A stretch of DNA of 64,000 bases from Maratus speciosus (GCA_963932465.1 OZ010792.1:15703701-15767700), one strand, 5' to 3'; positions 31,930-42,869 are shown, numbered from the stretch's first letter. Translations and numbers: made by a program. Notes: a model not told the origin generated them from the letters alone.

Positions 31930-32000
31930 GACTCTGTCTTGGCGGAGCATGTCCCTATAGGGACTTTGCGCCATAAAACCCCATACAACCAACCAACCAT
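31930..32000 (+). mobile_element. Very short 5'-truncated retroposon, 12-bp target repeat
   Basis: CTCCAGATCGCT at 31918-31929 and 32001-32012 flanks 71 bases ending ATACAACCAACCAACC, the same tail as the SINE at 23565-23760. Confidence 0.85.
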
Positions 32001-32076
32001 CTCCAGATCGCTATCTATGCAGGAAAGACACTCTGTGTGGTAGAAAAGAGTGTTGACGGATTACAAAGAAGACAGT

Positions 32077-32284
32077 TTAACCCCTTCGGGACGAGCGGCA
32101 CGTATACGTGCCGTATGAAGCGCTCGGAATCCTTGTTTTTTCTCACCAGTAAAATTTTACTGTAAAATTTGCCTTATTTAATCAGCGCATTTTCTCGATT
32201 CAAGAAAACACAAATTTCTGTTTATAAAAAACGGTGACAAAAGATTAAAAATTTCGTAAAAGGCTCCCGTCCCGAAGGGGTTAA
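32077..32284 (-). mobile_element. TTAA-flanked MITE, family A, intact
   Basis: TTAA-CCCCTTCGGGACGAGCGGC to GCTCCCGTCCCGAAGGGG-TTAA. Best-preserved family-A copy, with the GCACGTATACGTGC palindrome and the ACCAGTAAAATTTTAC / TGCCTTATTTAATCAG core. Confidence 0.93.
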
Positions 32285-32330
32285 GCTTGGTGGAAAAGAG
32301 TAACTTCACGGATGGTAGTGCATTTCTGAA

Positions 32331-32548
32331 GGCTAATTCCATGAAAACTTGTCATGTCTGTCACACAGCTGAAAATCTCTATGCTTGTTAGCTACCAGTA
32401 TTTTAGAACGGTAAAATTTGACTTATTTTATCGGAGATATCTCATCAATTGAATAAAGCGAAGCAATCGTTTCGAAAATAACGGTGGCCAACAAACATAG
32501 CGATTTTCAGTTGCGTGACAACCATGACAGGTTTTCATGGAATTAGCC
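32331..32548. mobile_element. MITE with ~47-bp inverted ends
   Basis: GGCTAATTCCATGAAAAC, TTGTCATG, GTCTGTCAC and GCTGAAAATC are mirrored at the right as GATTTTCAG ... CATGGAATTAGCC. Core: GCTACCAGTATTTTAGAAC, TTTGACTTATTTTATCGG, ATAACGGTGGCCAAC. TGAA is found just outside each end. Confidence 0.8.
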
Positions 32549-32689
32549 TGAATAGAAATGGCTTAAGCACGAATGTTTCCAAAACCAGTTACACATAATG
32601 AAAGGCGGTGTTTCGCAGTTGTCACAGGTGTTATTAGTTAAGTTAAAACATACTTGTTTAATCGAAAGACGAGATCCGTGTCTCTAATT

Positions 32690-32876
32690 AGTGTTGCCAG
32701 ATTGGGGGCTTTTTTGTCCCCTGATTGTAGATTGTCACTGCTATTTTGAAATAGATTATGTCGGCCTATTTAGAAAGAGATTAAAAATTCTGAAAAATAA
32801 GGCGAATTATACTATTTTAAAAGAGAGGTGACAGTCAAATAATCTGAATTAAAAAAGCCCCCAATCTCGCAACACT
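32690..32876. mobile_element. MITE with 10-bp target repeat (Mutator-like?)
   Basis: GTCTCTAATT at 32680-32689 and 32877-32886. Ends AGTGTTGCCAGATTGGGGGC and its near-perfect reverse complement, about 26 bp. Repeat length of 9-10 bp is typical of Mutator-like elements. Confidence 0.85.
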
Positions 32877-33105
32877 GTCTCTAATTAAAGCCTTTTGACA
32901 GGCATACTAACGCATGTCATCGAAGGTGGGCGAGGAGAATTGGTTATAGGCCAACTTATGCAGTTTTATTATGCTTTCTCGAGTGGTCATGTCGACATCT
33001 CCACACACACTCTGATGAGTTTTTGAATATGTTTCGTGGTCGCTGTATACACCACTATCAACAATCCTTTCTTGACTATATTTCAGTGAACTTTTTTTTA
33101 AGACG

Positions 33106-33790
33106 AGGTTTATTGTCCGCCGTGTCCGAAATCCATTACTGAACTGAGATCTAGAAACATCTCTGCTGCACTTGGTTTAATCAACGTGGAAATGCTCAGA
33201 AACGTACGGCAAGAACTGATTTACCAGTGGAACATTTATAGAGTTAGAACATTTACAGAGGGTCATAATGTACCCTCATATTTGCTTGTTTAACCCATTA
33301 CCTGCTAATGGTGCGTTTTCGCACCGCTAAGATAAATTGAAATTAACTATCTAAATACCGCTATTTTTTAATTAAAAGAATTTCCTTTATTAATTTCAGA
33401 AAGATTGAACATTAATTAAAGTGAAGATTATCTTTTAATATTTGTGCTGAACGTGAAAAAGCGAATCTTATAGCTTCGGCAATTAATGGGTTAATCGCGC
33501 ATTATATGCATTATTCGCGTAAATTAGTGAAATTTTTATTTCTAGAATTTTATAAAAATTTCTGGTGTAAGAAAATTTTCAAATAAAAATTTTCAATTTT
33601 CTCTATCTTTTTTTTTTTAAGACACTCCGCCGTATCCGAAATTCATTACTGAATTCAAATCAAGAAAGACCACTGCACTTGGCTTAATAGTCATGAAAAT
33701 GCTCAGAAACATGCCGCAAGAACTGGTTTACCAATAGAACATTTACAGAGTTAGGAAGTCATATGTAATCTCACATTTGGCTGCATATTT
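33106..33790 (+). repeat. Tandem duplication (33106-33285 and 33622-33790)
   Basis: Shared words in order: GTCCGAAAT or ATCCGAAAT, CATTACTGAA, CTGCACTTGG, GAAATGCTCAGAAAC or AAAATGCTCAGAAAC, GCAAGAACTG, TTTACCA. The family-X element lies between the copies and explains much of the spacing. Confidence 0.75.
33290..33494. mobile_element. TTAA-flanked MITE, family X
   Basis: TTAA-CCCATTACCTGC and GGCAATTAATGGG-TTAA. GGTGCGTTTTCGCACC is a perfect hairpin just inside the left end. Confidence 0.8.
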
Positions 33791-33799
33791 TCAAGTAAA

Positions 33800-34588
33800 T
33801 TCTTGAAATTTTTATTTCTAGAGCTAGAAAGTTTGCAAATAAAAATTTTCAAACTATGATTTAAGATTTAAGGAACAAAGAAAAAAAATTAGAAACATAT
33901 ATTTTCAAACTATGACTTACTATTTAAGAGCTAGTTAAAGGAATTTTAAAAATAAAAATGTTAAAAAATGACTAATAATTTAAGCTAGTGAAAATGATAT
34001 ATTCTTCTGTTCTGGCTTAGAAAATAAATGTTTCAGTTGCGTATTGACCATTTATTTTGTAACTTCACACTATACTCTCTTCAAACACATTTTATTCGTT
34101 ATGAAAACAATTTCTAGTTTTAATTAAATAGTTTCAAGATCTTAAGTTCCTCAATATATGCTTATTAAATTGAGAAATTGCATTGCCTTTTGAAGTGACA
34201 TAAAAGCCAATATTAAATAAGTATTCTTAGACGAAATTAAAATCTGTTTCTGAATTAATTGAATTTTCTTCAACTCAAATAAACTATTATATTATTTTGA
34301 GGAGATTACCGTAGCCGACTTAATTAAAAAATATTCTAATTTTCAACTGCTTAATGAAACTTTTATCGATGAGATATTTTAACTGTGTATCTCGAAATGA
34401 ATGTTTATGTAAATTACTTTTCTTTTAAATATATCCGATATACTCTTACATTAGTATTGTAGATGTTACTTTGATCTTATTTCATTGATTTCTCTCCAGT
34501 TTTAAATGCTGACAAATAATTTCATATACAAGCGAAAGGAAAATTTATAGAAAACTATTCCTACATGGCTGGTATTCTAGCAAGAGTA
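33800..34588. other. Gene-free AT-rich stretch
   Basis: No gene. Internal short repeats of TTTCAAACTATGA and AAAATAAAAATG near 33840-33960, and the old repeat 34120-34400 matching 15890-16170. Confidence 0.45.
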
Positions 34589-34589
34589 T

Positions 34590-35350
34590 TTAACCCCTTG
34601 AGGGGCGGTGGGATATATTTTATCCCACCTACGATTAATGAAGATTTGCACCGGAAAAAAAATTACCAAATTTTACTTTTCTAACTTAGGTGGAAAAAAG
34701 TCGTAAAATTGCTTTTGCTTATTTTGAAATAAATTTTTCCTAAATTTCCGGTTGCAATTCAGCATTACACAAACGCAATTGCTTGCATGGAACTATTAAT
34801 GAAAAGGAACTGACATATCCTTAAAACAGTGAAGCTTCAACTGTAACCGCTATGATAGGAGTTGTTTACCGCCGGTGGAAACTTCCACCAATAGATTTAT
34901 ATAGAAATTTTCAACTTTTTTAAACGTCTTATTATTACAAAATTTCAGTCATAAATAATGGTAGAAACAGATACTCATTTTTACTGGTAGGAGTTTACTT
35001 TGGCAGTAGTTAGGCTCTGCGTTTCCGCCATATTGTGACAACCAGGGAAAGAAACTGACATTTTTACAAGGCGTACTCACACCAGTAAAAACAAGTAGAA
35101 ATTTTTACGACATTTTTGAGAAAATTTTCCATGAATAAGACGCTTAATTAACACGAAATTTTCTTATTAATTTTACTGGTGGGATGTTTGGCCTGGCGGT
35201 AATCAGAACATGAAGATCTCATTTTAAAAAAGCAGCCGCCATCTTGTGACAACCTCCTCAGTTACTTCACTTGCAACTGGTAGACAGTACACTATATGTC
35301 TCCTCCTCCTTATTCATAACTCCATTATTGCTTGCCCCTCAATGGGTTAA
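34590..35350 (+). mobile_element. TTAA-flanked MITE, family D, split by family E
   Basis: TTAA-CCCCTTGAGGGGCGGTGGGA to GCCCCTCAATGGG-TTAA. Family E sits at 34787-35327 in the right terminal region; without it the length is about 212 bp, as in the intact copies. Confidence 0.9.
34787..35327 (+). mobile_element. Family-E element, perfect 8-bp target repeat
   Basis: TTGCTTGC at 34779-34786 and 35328-35335. Ends ATGGAACTATTAATGAAAAG and CTCCTTATTCATAACTCCAT. Nested in family D. Confidence 0.93.
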
Positions 35351-35517
35351 CAGCACAATCATGTTATTTAAAATTGTGTCCAGAAAAGTTTTCAATTGTC
35401 ATTCCTTTCATGACTACTTTTGTAACATACCAATATTTGACCAATATTACATCTGTCGTAAATATGTCTAATTTAATCCCATTATAGTTTAAGTATCGTT
35501 TTACGTTAGTGTATTTA

Positions 35518-35970
35518 CCGGGTGTCCCAAAAAGGACTGACTGATTTTAAAATTCAATAACTTGCAAACGGTGACAGATATTAAAAAAATTCTTGCAGAA
35601 GGGTTATGCATAAGGTCAAAAGTTTTTTTACAGTGATTTTCAATTTTAGTTCGATTTACAAACAATAGATGGCGCTGTAAGCAATAGTCGCTAAATTCAG
35701 GCTCGATTTTTGGTACTTCGTGGCCCGGATAATACATTTCCATCTCCTTTTTCTGCATGGAACAAGATAAAGGACCCAAAATCGAGCCTGTATTGAGCGA
35801 CTATTGCTTACAGCGCCATCTATTGTTTGTAAATCGAACTAAAATTGAAAATCACTGTAAAAAAACTTTTGACCTTATGCATAACCCTCCTGCAAGAATT
35901 TTTTAAATATCTGTCGCCGTTTGCAAGTTATTGAATTTTAAAATCAGTCAGTCCTTTTTGGGACACCCGG
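35518..35970. mobile_element. 453-bp near-perfect palindromic mariner-type MITE
   Basis: TA-CCGGGTGTCCCAAAAAGGAC and GTCCTTTTTGGGACACCCGG-TA. Arms of about 200 bp are almost identical (TTACAAACAATAGATGGCGC, GCATAAGGTCAAAAG and so on) around a ~45-base loop. Low divergence between arms suggests recent origin or maintenance by conversion. A frame of 92 codons across it (35501-35779, minus) is incidental. Confidence 0.92.
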
Positions 35971-36161
35971 TATATTAGGAGTAATTTTTAATACTTATAA
36001 AACCCGGCTTCAAGGGATTGTACCTTACCTTCTTGTTTTTGTAGCAATCTTCAAGTATCAACAATATTAGAATCGGGATATACCAAACGGAACAAAAAAT
36101 ATCATCTGCAGTTAATCCGGAAACCTAACATAAGACACTTCAACACCATATTTTTAATGTC

Positions 36162-36478
36162 TGAACCCTCTCGCTGTACAACCCGAGATTTCCTCGGGCA
36201 ATGTAAAAGTAGCAAAATTTGCGCCACCCGAGATTTCATCGGGGATTCATTTTTTCCACTGGCGACTATTTTTTAATTCAACTCGGACCACTTTTTGGAT
36301 ACAAAAAACGCCATATTGACTTTAACAGCATCTCCTACAAAATTGATTCTCCTAAAATAGTGGTGAGAGAATATAAAAATAGTCTCCAGTGACAGCCCTC
36401 ATTTAGACTGATTTAAATGTAATATGGGCAATTTTTGAACCTATTTTGAGGGAAAAAGATACGCAGCGAGAGGGTTAA
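36162..36478 (+). mobile_element. TTAA element, family L, carrying family R
   Basis: Left TGAA-CCCTCTCGCTG (TTAA mutated), right CGCAGCGAGAGGG-TTAA. Twin ACCCGAGATTTC-TCGG motifs near the left. Family R about 36254-36396, ending GTCTCCAGTGACAGCCCT. Confidence 0.8.
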
Positions 36479-36819
36479 TCGATATATGTAAATGATTGTG
36501 GAAAACAAAGTCTGTCATTATATTTTCTAATATCTGTTGTATCCTTCATGTCGGAAAATAAGAATATACTACATATTCACTTTTTTCAAATATGTTGTTT
36601 TCTCATCTTAAACAATATTGTGGACATACACGTGAAAACGGGTCACCAAACCCGGCCGACAAAGAGTCAAAATCCAACTCTGACCGGAAACGGAATCAAG
36701 TCTAACCTCAAATTAAATAGATGTTATTACAAATACGACTCGTCCCAAACTTCGAGCCTGTAAGTTCCGTATAAAATCAAAATGCCCGACCTGAGCAGAA
36801 CTGTGATCTACATTCGTTT

Positions 36820-37028
36820 TTAACCCCTTAATTCTCGCTCCCGTGATATTCACGGGCTGTTTTTTTTATTCAGGTTGTTTAATTCGCACCAGTTTTATAA
36901 AATAGTGTAATTGACTTTATTAGGGTATCATTTCACCCGTCATTAAATTAGGTGAGAATTTCTTTTTCAAAAAAGTGGTGCCAATAAGTAATTTGAATTT
37001 TTAAATCGCAATTTAATGCCACCGTTAA
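36820..37028 (+). mobile_element. TTAA-flanked MITE, family K
   Basis: TTAA-CCCCTTAATTCTCGCTCCC at left, TTTAATGCCACCG-TTAA at right. Core: TTCGCACCAGTTTTATAAAA and AAAAAGTGGTGCCAATAAG. GTGATATTCACGGGC hairpin near left end. Shares its right TTAA with family D (37025). Confidence 0.8.
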
Positions 37029-37235
37029 CTCCTTGAGGTGCAAGTAATTGTGTTTCTGTAATGTCGAATTCACACCGGAATCTACAAAAAGATTTATTTC
37101 AAGATAAGGAAAAGCAATTGTACGACTATTTTTCCACCAAGGTTAGAAAAGTCAAATCTAATAATTTTTTCTGGTGCAAATCTTCATTAATCGTAGGTGG
37201 GATAAAATATATTCTATCGCTCCTCAAGGGGTTAA
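37025..37235 (-). mobile_element. TTAA-flanked MITE, family D
   Basis: TTAA-CTCCTTGAGGTGCAAG to TCGCTCCTCAAGGGG-TTAA, reverse of 18856-19068. TTCACACCGGAATCTAC and TTTTTCTGGTGCAAATC mark the core. A 64-codon frame across it is not a gene. Confidence 0.87.
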
Positions 37236-37793
37236 TGTTATTGTTGTCAATATAGCTTATTTTGACGCACAGTAGATTATGATACATTGAAATTATTGAG
37301 GTGTCGCTGTAAACAAAAGGACGGCTATATAAATATAAACTAGTGCTATGTTTCTGATTACCATATTCAAATTTCGTGCTGATTGGTCAAGTTCTACGAT
37401 AGTTATAGCTTGTATAAAGTAATAAAAAAAAACATGAAAAGCGACAGACATTCAAACATATAATTTTTAGGTCGCATTGATATTGATACGGGACCATCTG
37501 AACACCGAGACCTTTCCAATAAAAAATAAGTATGAAAATCAGACAAATCATTCAAGCGTTTGGCGGGGACATACATAGTAGAAAAATAATTCTATAACTT
37601 CATTCGTGGAAAATCTGTTAAAAATACCAATCCTTCAAAAAATCGGGTTTATGTTGGAAATATTTCTAATAAGTTGTAAAATTACAGGAAAATTGGATTT
37701 TGTAAATATTTCAGAAATATATGTTGGCATGGCTTTAAAATGATAAAATATTTATTGCCTAAATGCGCGTAATGTTGACAAAATTCAATAATC

Positions 37794-38006
37794 TTAACCC
37801 TTAATTTTCGCTCCTGTGATATTCTCGGGCTTTGTCTCTTATTCAGATTGTTTGATTCCCACCAGTTTTATAAAATAGTGTAATTTATTTTATTATGGTT
37901 ACGTTTACCTGTCATTAAATAAGTGAATATTCCTTTCTCAAAAAAGTCGTGCCAATAAGTAATTTGAATTTTTAAACAGTAATTTAATGCGACCGTTAAG
38001 CGGTTA
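37794..38006 (+). mobile_element. TTAA-flanked MITE, family K
   Basis: TTAA-CCCTTAATTTTCGCTCC to GACCGTTAAGCGG-TTAA. Same core as 36820. A second TTAA lies inside the right end, the position at which family D sits in the other copy. Confidence 0.8.
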
Positions 38007-38079
38007 ATGTTTGGAGAATGTTTTAAGTATCAAGATATTCTGGCGCGACATGGTTTCGCTAATACTTTATTAACTGAAG

Positions 38080-38360
38080 AATTATTATTGCCGAAACGTC
38101 AGTGAAGGCTTACTGTGGAGACACGAAAAGTTTTGGTTTCTGTTAGTCTGTCTGTTAGTCAGTCTGTTAGTCTGTCTGTCTGTACCGCGATAACTGCCGC
38201 AAAAAGCATCCGATCAGCTTGAAAGTCACTGGGCATGTTGATGAGGTACCCGGACTTAGCTGTATAGTTTTTGGTTAAATTTGGTTCATTCGTTCGGGAA
38301 ATATGGAACATTTCATTTCGCTCTATAATGCTTTTCTATGGCAAATCAGCCGATTTTCCG
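38080..38360 (+). other. Helitron- or LINE-like 5' segment with CTGT repeat
   Basis: CCGAAACGTCAGTGAAGGC precedes a run of CTGTTAGTCTGTCTG units (38144-38182), then text of the type CCGCGATAACTGCCG and AGCTTGAAAGTCAC. That style of sequence is common at the ends of arthropod Helitrons and retroposons, but no family can be fixed here. Confidence 0.35.
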
Positions 38361-38536
38361 ATTTTCATTTGTTGAAAGAAATGGCTCATATGAAAAATGG
38401 ATTTTAATGGTAAATTTTGGATGCTGAAATTTTTAAATAAGATTATTAAATTATTCCAATTAGTTTGAAATTTTGTCAATATATTTGCGAGATTTTTTTA
38501 ATTAGGTTTATAATATTGGGGGGAATTTTATGCATG

Positions 38537-38663
38537 TTTTCCAATAATATAAAGGATTTTGTTTTGTACGTTAAATAAATCAGTCAAATAATTTTAAATA
38601 AAAATTCTTCTGTCAAATATTTTTATGAAACTTGAGTAAAATTTCCGGGCGTTCTAGTGTTAA
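38537..38663 (+). mobile_element. Right half of a B/C-type TTAA element
   Basis: AAAATTCTTCTGTCAAATAT and GAGTAAAATTTCCGGGCG then TTCTAGTG-TTAA match the 3' half of family B. No left end. Confidence 0.55.
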
Positions 38664-38709
38664 TTTGAACACAGGAAAAAGTGCATCCTTTATTGTAGTA
38701 TATTTTATT

Positions 38710-38917
38710 TTAACCCTAGATCTACCGGGAATTTTATTCAAGTTTTAATAAAACGTTCTACACCAGAATTTTTATTTAAAACTATTTAACTTATTTATTT
38801 ACCTTATTTTTGTCTGGTTTATATACTTAGTTTATTTTAAAGAAATTTCTGGTTTGAATGAATATTTTGTATGTACCTGTCGGGTCCAATGGACCCGTCT
38901 GGTAGACGGAGGGTTAA
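38710..38917 (+). mobile_element. TTAA-flanked MITE, family C
   Basis: TTAA-CCCTAGATCTACCGG to CCGTCTGGTAGACGGAGGG-TTAA. Core ACACCAGAATTTTTATT and AAATTTCTGGTTTGAAT. GGGTCCAATGGACCC is a perfect hairpin near the right end. Copies: 50292, 54721. Confidence 0.9.
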
Positions 38918-39312
38918 TACATGAATAGTATTGTGCAAACTACAAGTTAAAGATAGTTAAGACAAATGTACCACCTTCACTTTTATCGTAAAAATTAATG
39001 TTTTTATTGCACAATGAAAACTACAAAGTATCTTGGAATGCATATGAGAAACTATGTGTGCGTCAATTATTTTCCTTTCTACGTTAAAATTAAAAAAATT
39101 TTATGTTGCTATTTATTTTCTTATGACCTGGGAAGATTGAAATTGCAAATAGTATCGGCTGACTGAAATAGTTTAGTTTCTTTATATTAAGTTAAATAAT
39201 GCTAAAAAAAAAAAAAGTAATAAAATATCTTTATCAAGGTTGACGATCGTTTCATCGCACAAACGGCGACATTTTCAAAATCATTCACGATAGAAAAAAA
39301 ATGGAATGATAT

Positions 39313-39350
39313 GCAATGCTAGCTAATTTGCCCGGCGTTGACCGAGTACG
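39313..39350 (-). mobile_element. Helitron-type 3' end, reverse strand
   Basis: Read on the minus strand: CCGGGCAAATTAGCTAG, like 3671-3698. The hairpin is weak. No matching 5' end found. Confidence 0.35.
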
Positions 39351-39429
39351 TCAAAAAACAGCACGAATTGCGAAAAAGCTCTAAAGATCAAAATAAGATA
39401 TCGAGAAAAAATTTTAAATCGCTGCACAA

Positions 39430-39645
39430 ATTTCGGTACTTTTCGGTTAGCCGGGCGCTAGTATTTTATATACATATTTATATACATACATATATGTAAA
39501 TATATATATATATATTTACATATATATATGTGTGTATATATACAATATTTGTATATGTAAATATATGTATATTTACATATATGTATGTATATAAATATGT
39601 ATATAAAACACTGGCGCCCGGCTAACCGAAAAGCACCCGAATTTC
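39430..39645. repeat. ~215-bp palindrome with TA-rich centre
   Basis: Arms start CTTTTCGGTTAGCCGGGCGC (minus arm at 39612-39633) and run through TTTTATATACATATTTATAT to the centre near 39535. TATATG/TACATA microsatellite fills the middle. The GC-rich outer arm is unusual for the neighbourhood. Confidence 0.85.
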
Positions 39646-40003
39646 GAAAAGAGAAAAAAAAATTATATATTGTGTTCGAAGATTGAAAGTTATTTCCTTT
39701 CACTAATGTGGAAAAAGGGTAGGAAATCGCTAAAATACACTAAAAATTACATACAAAATTCCCGAAAAATTCGATAATTGCTATACGAAATCCCAATAAA
39801 CTTTATTGAAATGAGGGCAGAAATTATTTTGTATTATAGGTCAAAAATGGAATGTCAAAAAATTGCAGCAGATCGCGAAGAAAAGTAAGAATCTGATTAA
39901 AAATCACAAAAAGTTCAAAAATCACGAAAGTCAAAATTTACTGTAATTGAATATTTAATTTTAGAACAAATTTTCTAAAATATATATATTTTTTTTTCTA
40001 TTG

Positions 40004-40173
40004 CAGTGGTGGAAAATTGGCGCAGAGGCGGAGCCTATTGACACCACTAAATTTTTATGGTATTATTCAGTTTAATAAAAACTCAGAAATTTGATCATTA
40101 GATAAGAGGCAAAATACTGCTATAATTTAGTGGTGTCAATAGGCTCCACCTCTGCGCCAATTTTCCAGCACTG
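40004..40173. mobile_element. MITE with CTATTG target repeat
   Basis: CTATTG at 39998-40003 and 40174-40179. Ends CAGTGGTGGAAAATTGGCGC and reverse complement, arms of about 50 bp, running through GCCTATTGACACCACTAAAT. Six-base repeat confirmed by the empty-site mirror at 39286-39300. Confidence 0.88.
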
Positions 40174-40635
40174 CTATTGTGAATGATTTTGAAAATGTCG
40201 CCGTTTGGGCGATGAAACGATCGTCAACCTTAATAAAGATATTTTGTCACTTTTTATAAAATTATTTAACTTAATCTGTTTATAAGTGATTATTATACAT
40301 GTTGTTTTTATATTATTTAGTTGCATATTTGTATGCAAATGGAGAAGGAAATTACCCCGGATATAAAAGTAGAAATTTGTAAATGAGTATTTATGTTTCA
40401 ATCCCAAATATTGGTTTTTGGCAATTTATGGCAATGTTGTTTAAAGTTTATATTTTGGTACAAAATAACGTTTGTTTGACTCCCGAGGCATTGAGTCAAA
40501 ACTAAAGTTGATATCGCAATTTTGAATACATATAACTACAATATAATACAGGATGAAACATAAACTACTGTTTTAGATTGCAATAAATAGTATAATAATT
40601 TTAATGTTATGGTTAATTTAATTTTTACGACATGA

Positions 40636-41156
40636 TTAACCCTTAAATGCGCGATTTTTTATTTTGCTTCGAAAAAATTATATATGATTCTCTGAAAGGT
40701 TTGTTACACAGGAAAAATAATGAAAAAAAATCAGCGATACATTTTTCACAGATTATGTCAATCCTTTCTTCTGTTGCACATCTGCAATACAAATAAAAAC
40801 TATTTTCGTGTGGTTATTTTACGCTAAAATATAGCAAATTGGTAAAAATTTAAAAAGTATATCTCCAATACCTTATTTTATATAATGATTTATTTTATAA
40901 AACTTAAGCTTTACCCTTTAATTCCCATGATAGACTACGTTCTAGAAATTACTTAATTCAGAGAATCCGACTTTACACCAGAAGTTTCAATGGTTAATTT
41001 CGCTCAATTTAAATACGGAATGTCTGTCATTAATTAAAGAAAATATTGCTATTTAAATTTTCTGTTGCGAATCATATATATATACGAATAAAAAAATCTA
41101 TTAAATGCAAAACACGGTTGTTTGCATATAGGCAAAGCTGCGCACTAAAGGGTTAA
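40636..41156 (-). mobile_element. S-Q compound: two TTAA elements joined
   Basis: Family S (40636-40913; TTAA-CCCTTAAATGCGCG at left) adjoins family Q (40910-41156, GCGCACTAAAGGG-TTAA at right). The same pair, same junction and same relative orientation occur at 5768-7440. Confidence 0.8.
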
Positions 41157-41404
41157 TGCACGTCGGTAAAACTCAAAGTTTATTTCCTTTTTAAACATTA
41201 TTATATGCACACTAATAATGCCACTCATTCGAAAAGAAATTAGTTTCAGTATATATGTATCTTTGACCAGTATATATATCTTTGACATATTTATTTCGAA
41301 ATCACTTTTTATGTACTAAACCATTTTGTTATTTCCTTGTATTTTTTACTTTTACTTTTTAACTGCAGATTATATCTTCTTTAGTTGAAAAATAGTTACA
41401 AAAA

Positions 41405-41921
41405 TTAACCCTTAAATGCCTGATTTTTCAAAAGTCATTGTAATAATGTTTTTTGGCTTTCATTTTTTAAATATATCATGGGAAAAATACTTAAAAAATC
41501 ATAGTTTGTTTTAAGTATAGTTTACAGCTAAAAAACAGTTTGTTACTAATCGGCAATACTGGTGTTTAATTGAAAAAATAATTTCCCTTGATAAAATTCT
41601 ATAATATTAAACAAACAAGAATTTTAGGAACTATAATAAGAAATAAATTTTACTTGCCCACTGCAGAACAAAATAGGTTATTTCGCAAGCTTCCAAACAA
41701 AACAAAAAGAACAAGTAGCAACAATTGAAAAAATAAATCTATCTTTATTCTTAAACAGCACAAGTGTTGCCATCTACATGTTTAAAATCGATTTAATAAT
41801 GTCTTCAGAATGTATTTTATTGGCAACATTAGGCATTATAGCTTCAATATTATTCTAATAGTATTTTAGAGCCTAAATTGGGTATATTGCCGAAAAGCAA
41901 CACCAGGCATTTAGGGGTTAA
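41405..41921 (+). mobile_element. TTAA-flanked element, 517 bp
   Basis: TTAA-CCCTTAAATGCCTGATTTTTC and CACCAGGCATTTAGGGG-TTAA are inverted ends. Interior non-coding, A-rich. Confidence 0.8.
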
Positions 41922-41933
41922 AAAAATTGGAAC

Positions 41934-42864
41934 AGATGTGTTATTATCCCACCCTCCGCCATCTTGGATTTTTTTTTGGCGAGAAAACCCCTTTTCCGCC
42001 AAGTAGTACATGTCGCCAAGCACCCGTTTATACGCATGTTTGGCTCAACGAAAATAAAATGTAAATAATAAACAAAATTCGCTAAACTGGCAATCAGTAA
42101 TCCTTGTATGAGCGCTTCGCGCACATTTAACGGAAAAAAAACATCGCCGAATTCAGCATTTCTCGCGATATAGCATTTTCAAAATTCAGCAGTTCTCGTC
42201 TTGTAGCAATCTCAAAATGTAAAAAACTCTTAAAACAGCAAAATATACCTAAAAAACGAAACTCGCTAAAGTGGCAATCAGCAATAGTTGTATGAGCGCT
42301 TCGCGCTCATTTACCGAAAAAAAAAACATCGCCGAATTCAGCATTTTTCGCGATATAGCATTCTCAAAATTCAGTAGTTCTCGTTTTGTAGCAATCTCAA
42401 AATGTAAAAAACTCTTAAAGCAACAAAATATACATAAAATTATCAACATACCTTAACAGACATCTGCTTTCTTGAAACCAACAGCACAAAATATAACACC
42501 GCCGTCATTTTCCAAAATAGGCTTAATACACATTGACACGCTATAAACAAACCTCCCTTTCATGTCAAAATTTCCTCATATTTCTTAATTACTTCAGCAA
42601 GAGCGTTTAAACGGACTACAGAAACTATAGTCAATGAAATACATCCAATAACTTTAACATAAAAATAAAAAGACAGCCATAGAACACGATATCAAAGAGT
42701 ATCTGGTACAAGAGTCAAGCAACCGTTAGCAACGACAGCACCCTCTCGCGTCGTAAAAAAGGGGGTTACCATAATAAGTTACTAGACGCCAAACGTCGGG
42801 GTTGCCAGAGCGATAAAAATCGCCAAATACTCAACATCGCGGAGGGTGGGATAATAACACATCT
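41934..42864. mobile_element. Inverted-repeat element with internal tandem duplication
   Basis: AGATGTGTTATTATCCCACC and its reverse complement, 25-30 bp, frame about 930 bp. Inside, a ~186-bp unit occurs twice in tandem (42070-42256, 42257-42445) with TATGAGCGCTTCGCGC, CATCGCCGAATTCAGCATTT and TTGTAGCAATCTC. No transposase. Clear target repeats not found, class unknown. Confidence 0.7.
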
Positions 42865-42869
42865 TAGCC

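Larger units (their letters stand above)
39222..40246. mobile_element. 1-kb inverted-repeat element with nested insertions
   Basis: AAAATATCTTTATCAAGG, TTGACGATCGTTTCATCGC and GGCGACATTTTCAAAATCAT at the left are mirrored at 40174-40246. Inside are a reverse Helitron-type end (39313-39350), a long palindrome (39430-39645) and a hAT-like MITE (40004-40173). Removal of the MITE restores the mirror sequence exactly across the junction. Confidence 0.8.

Noticed and set aside
35501..35779. 92-codon minus-strand frame
   Set aside because: Runs through one arm and the loop of the palindromic MITE; no domain.
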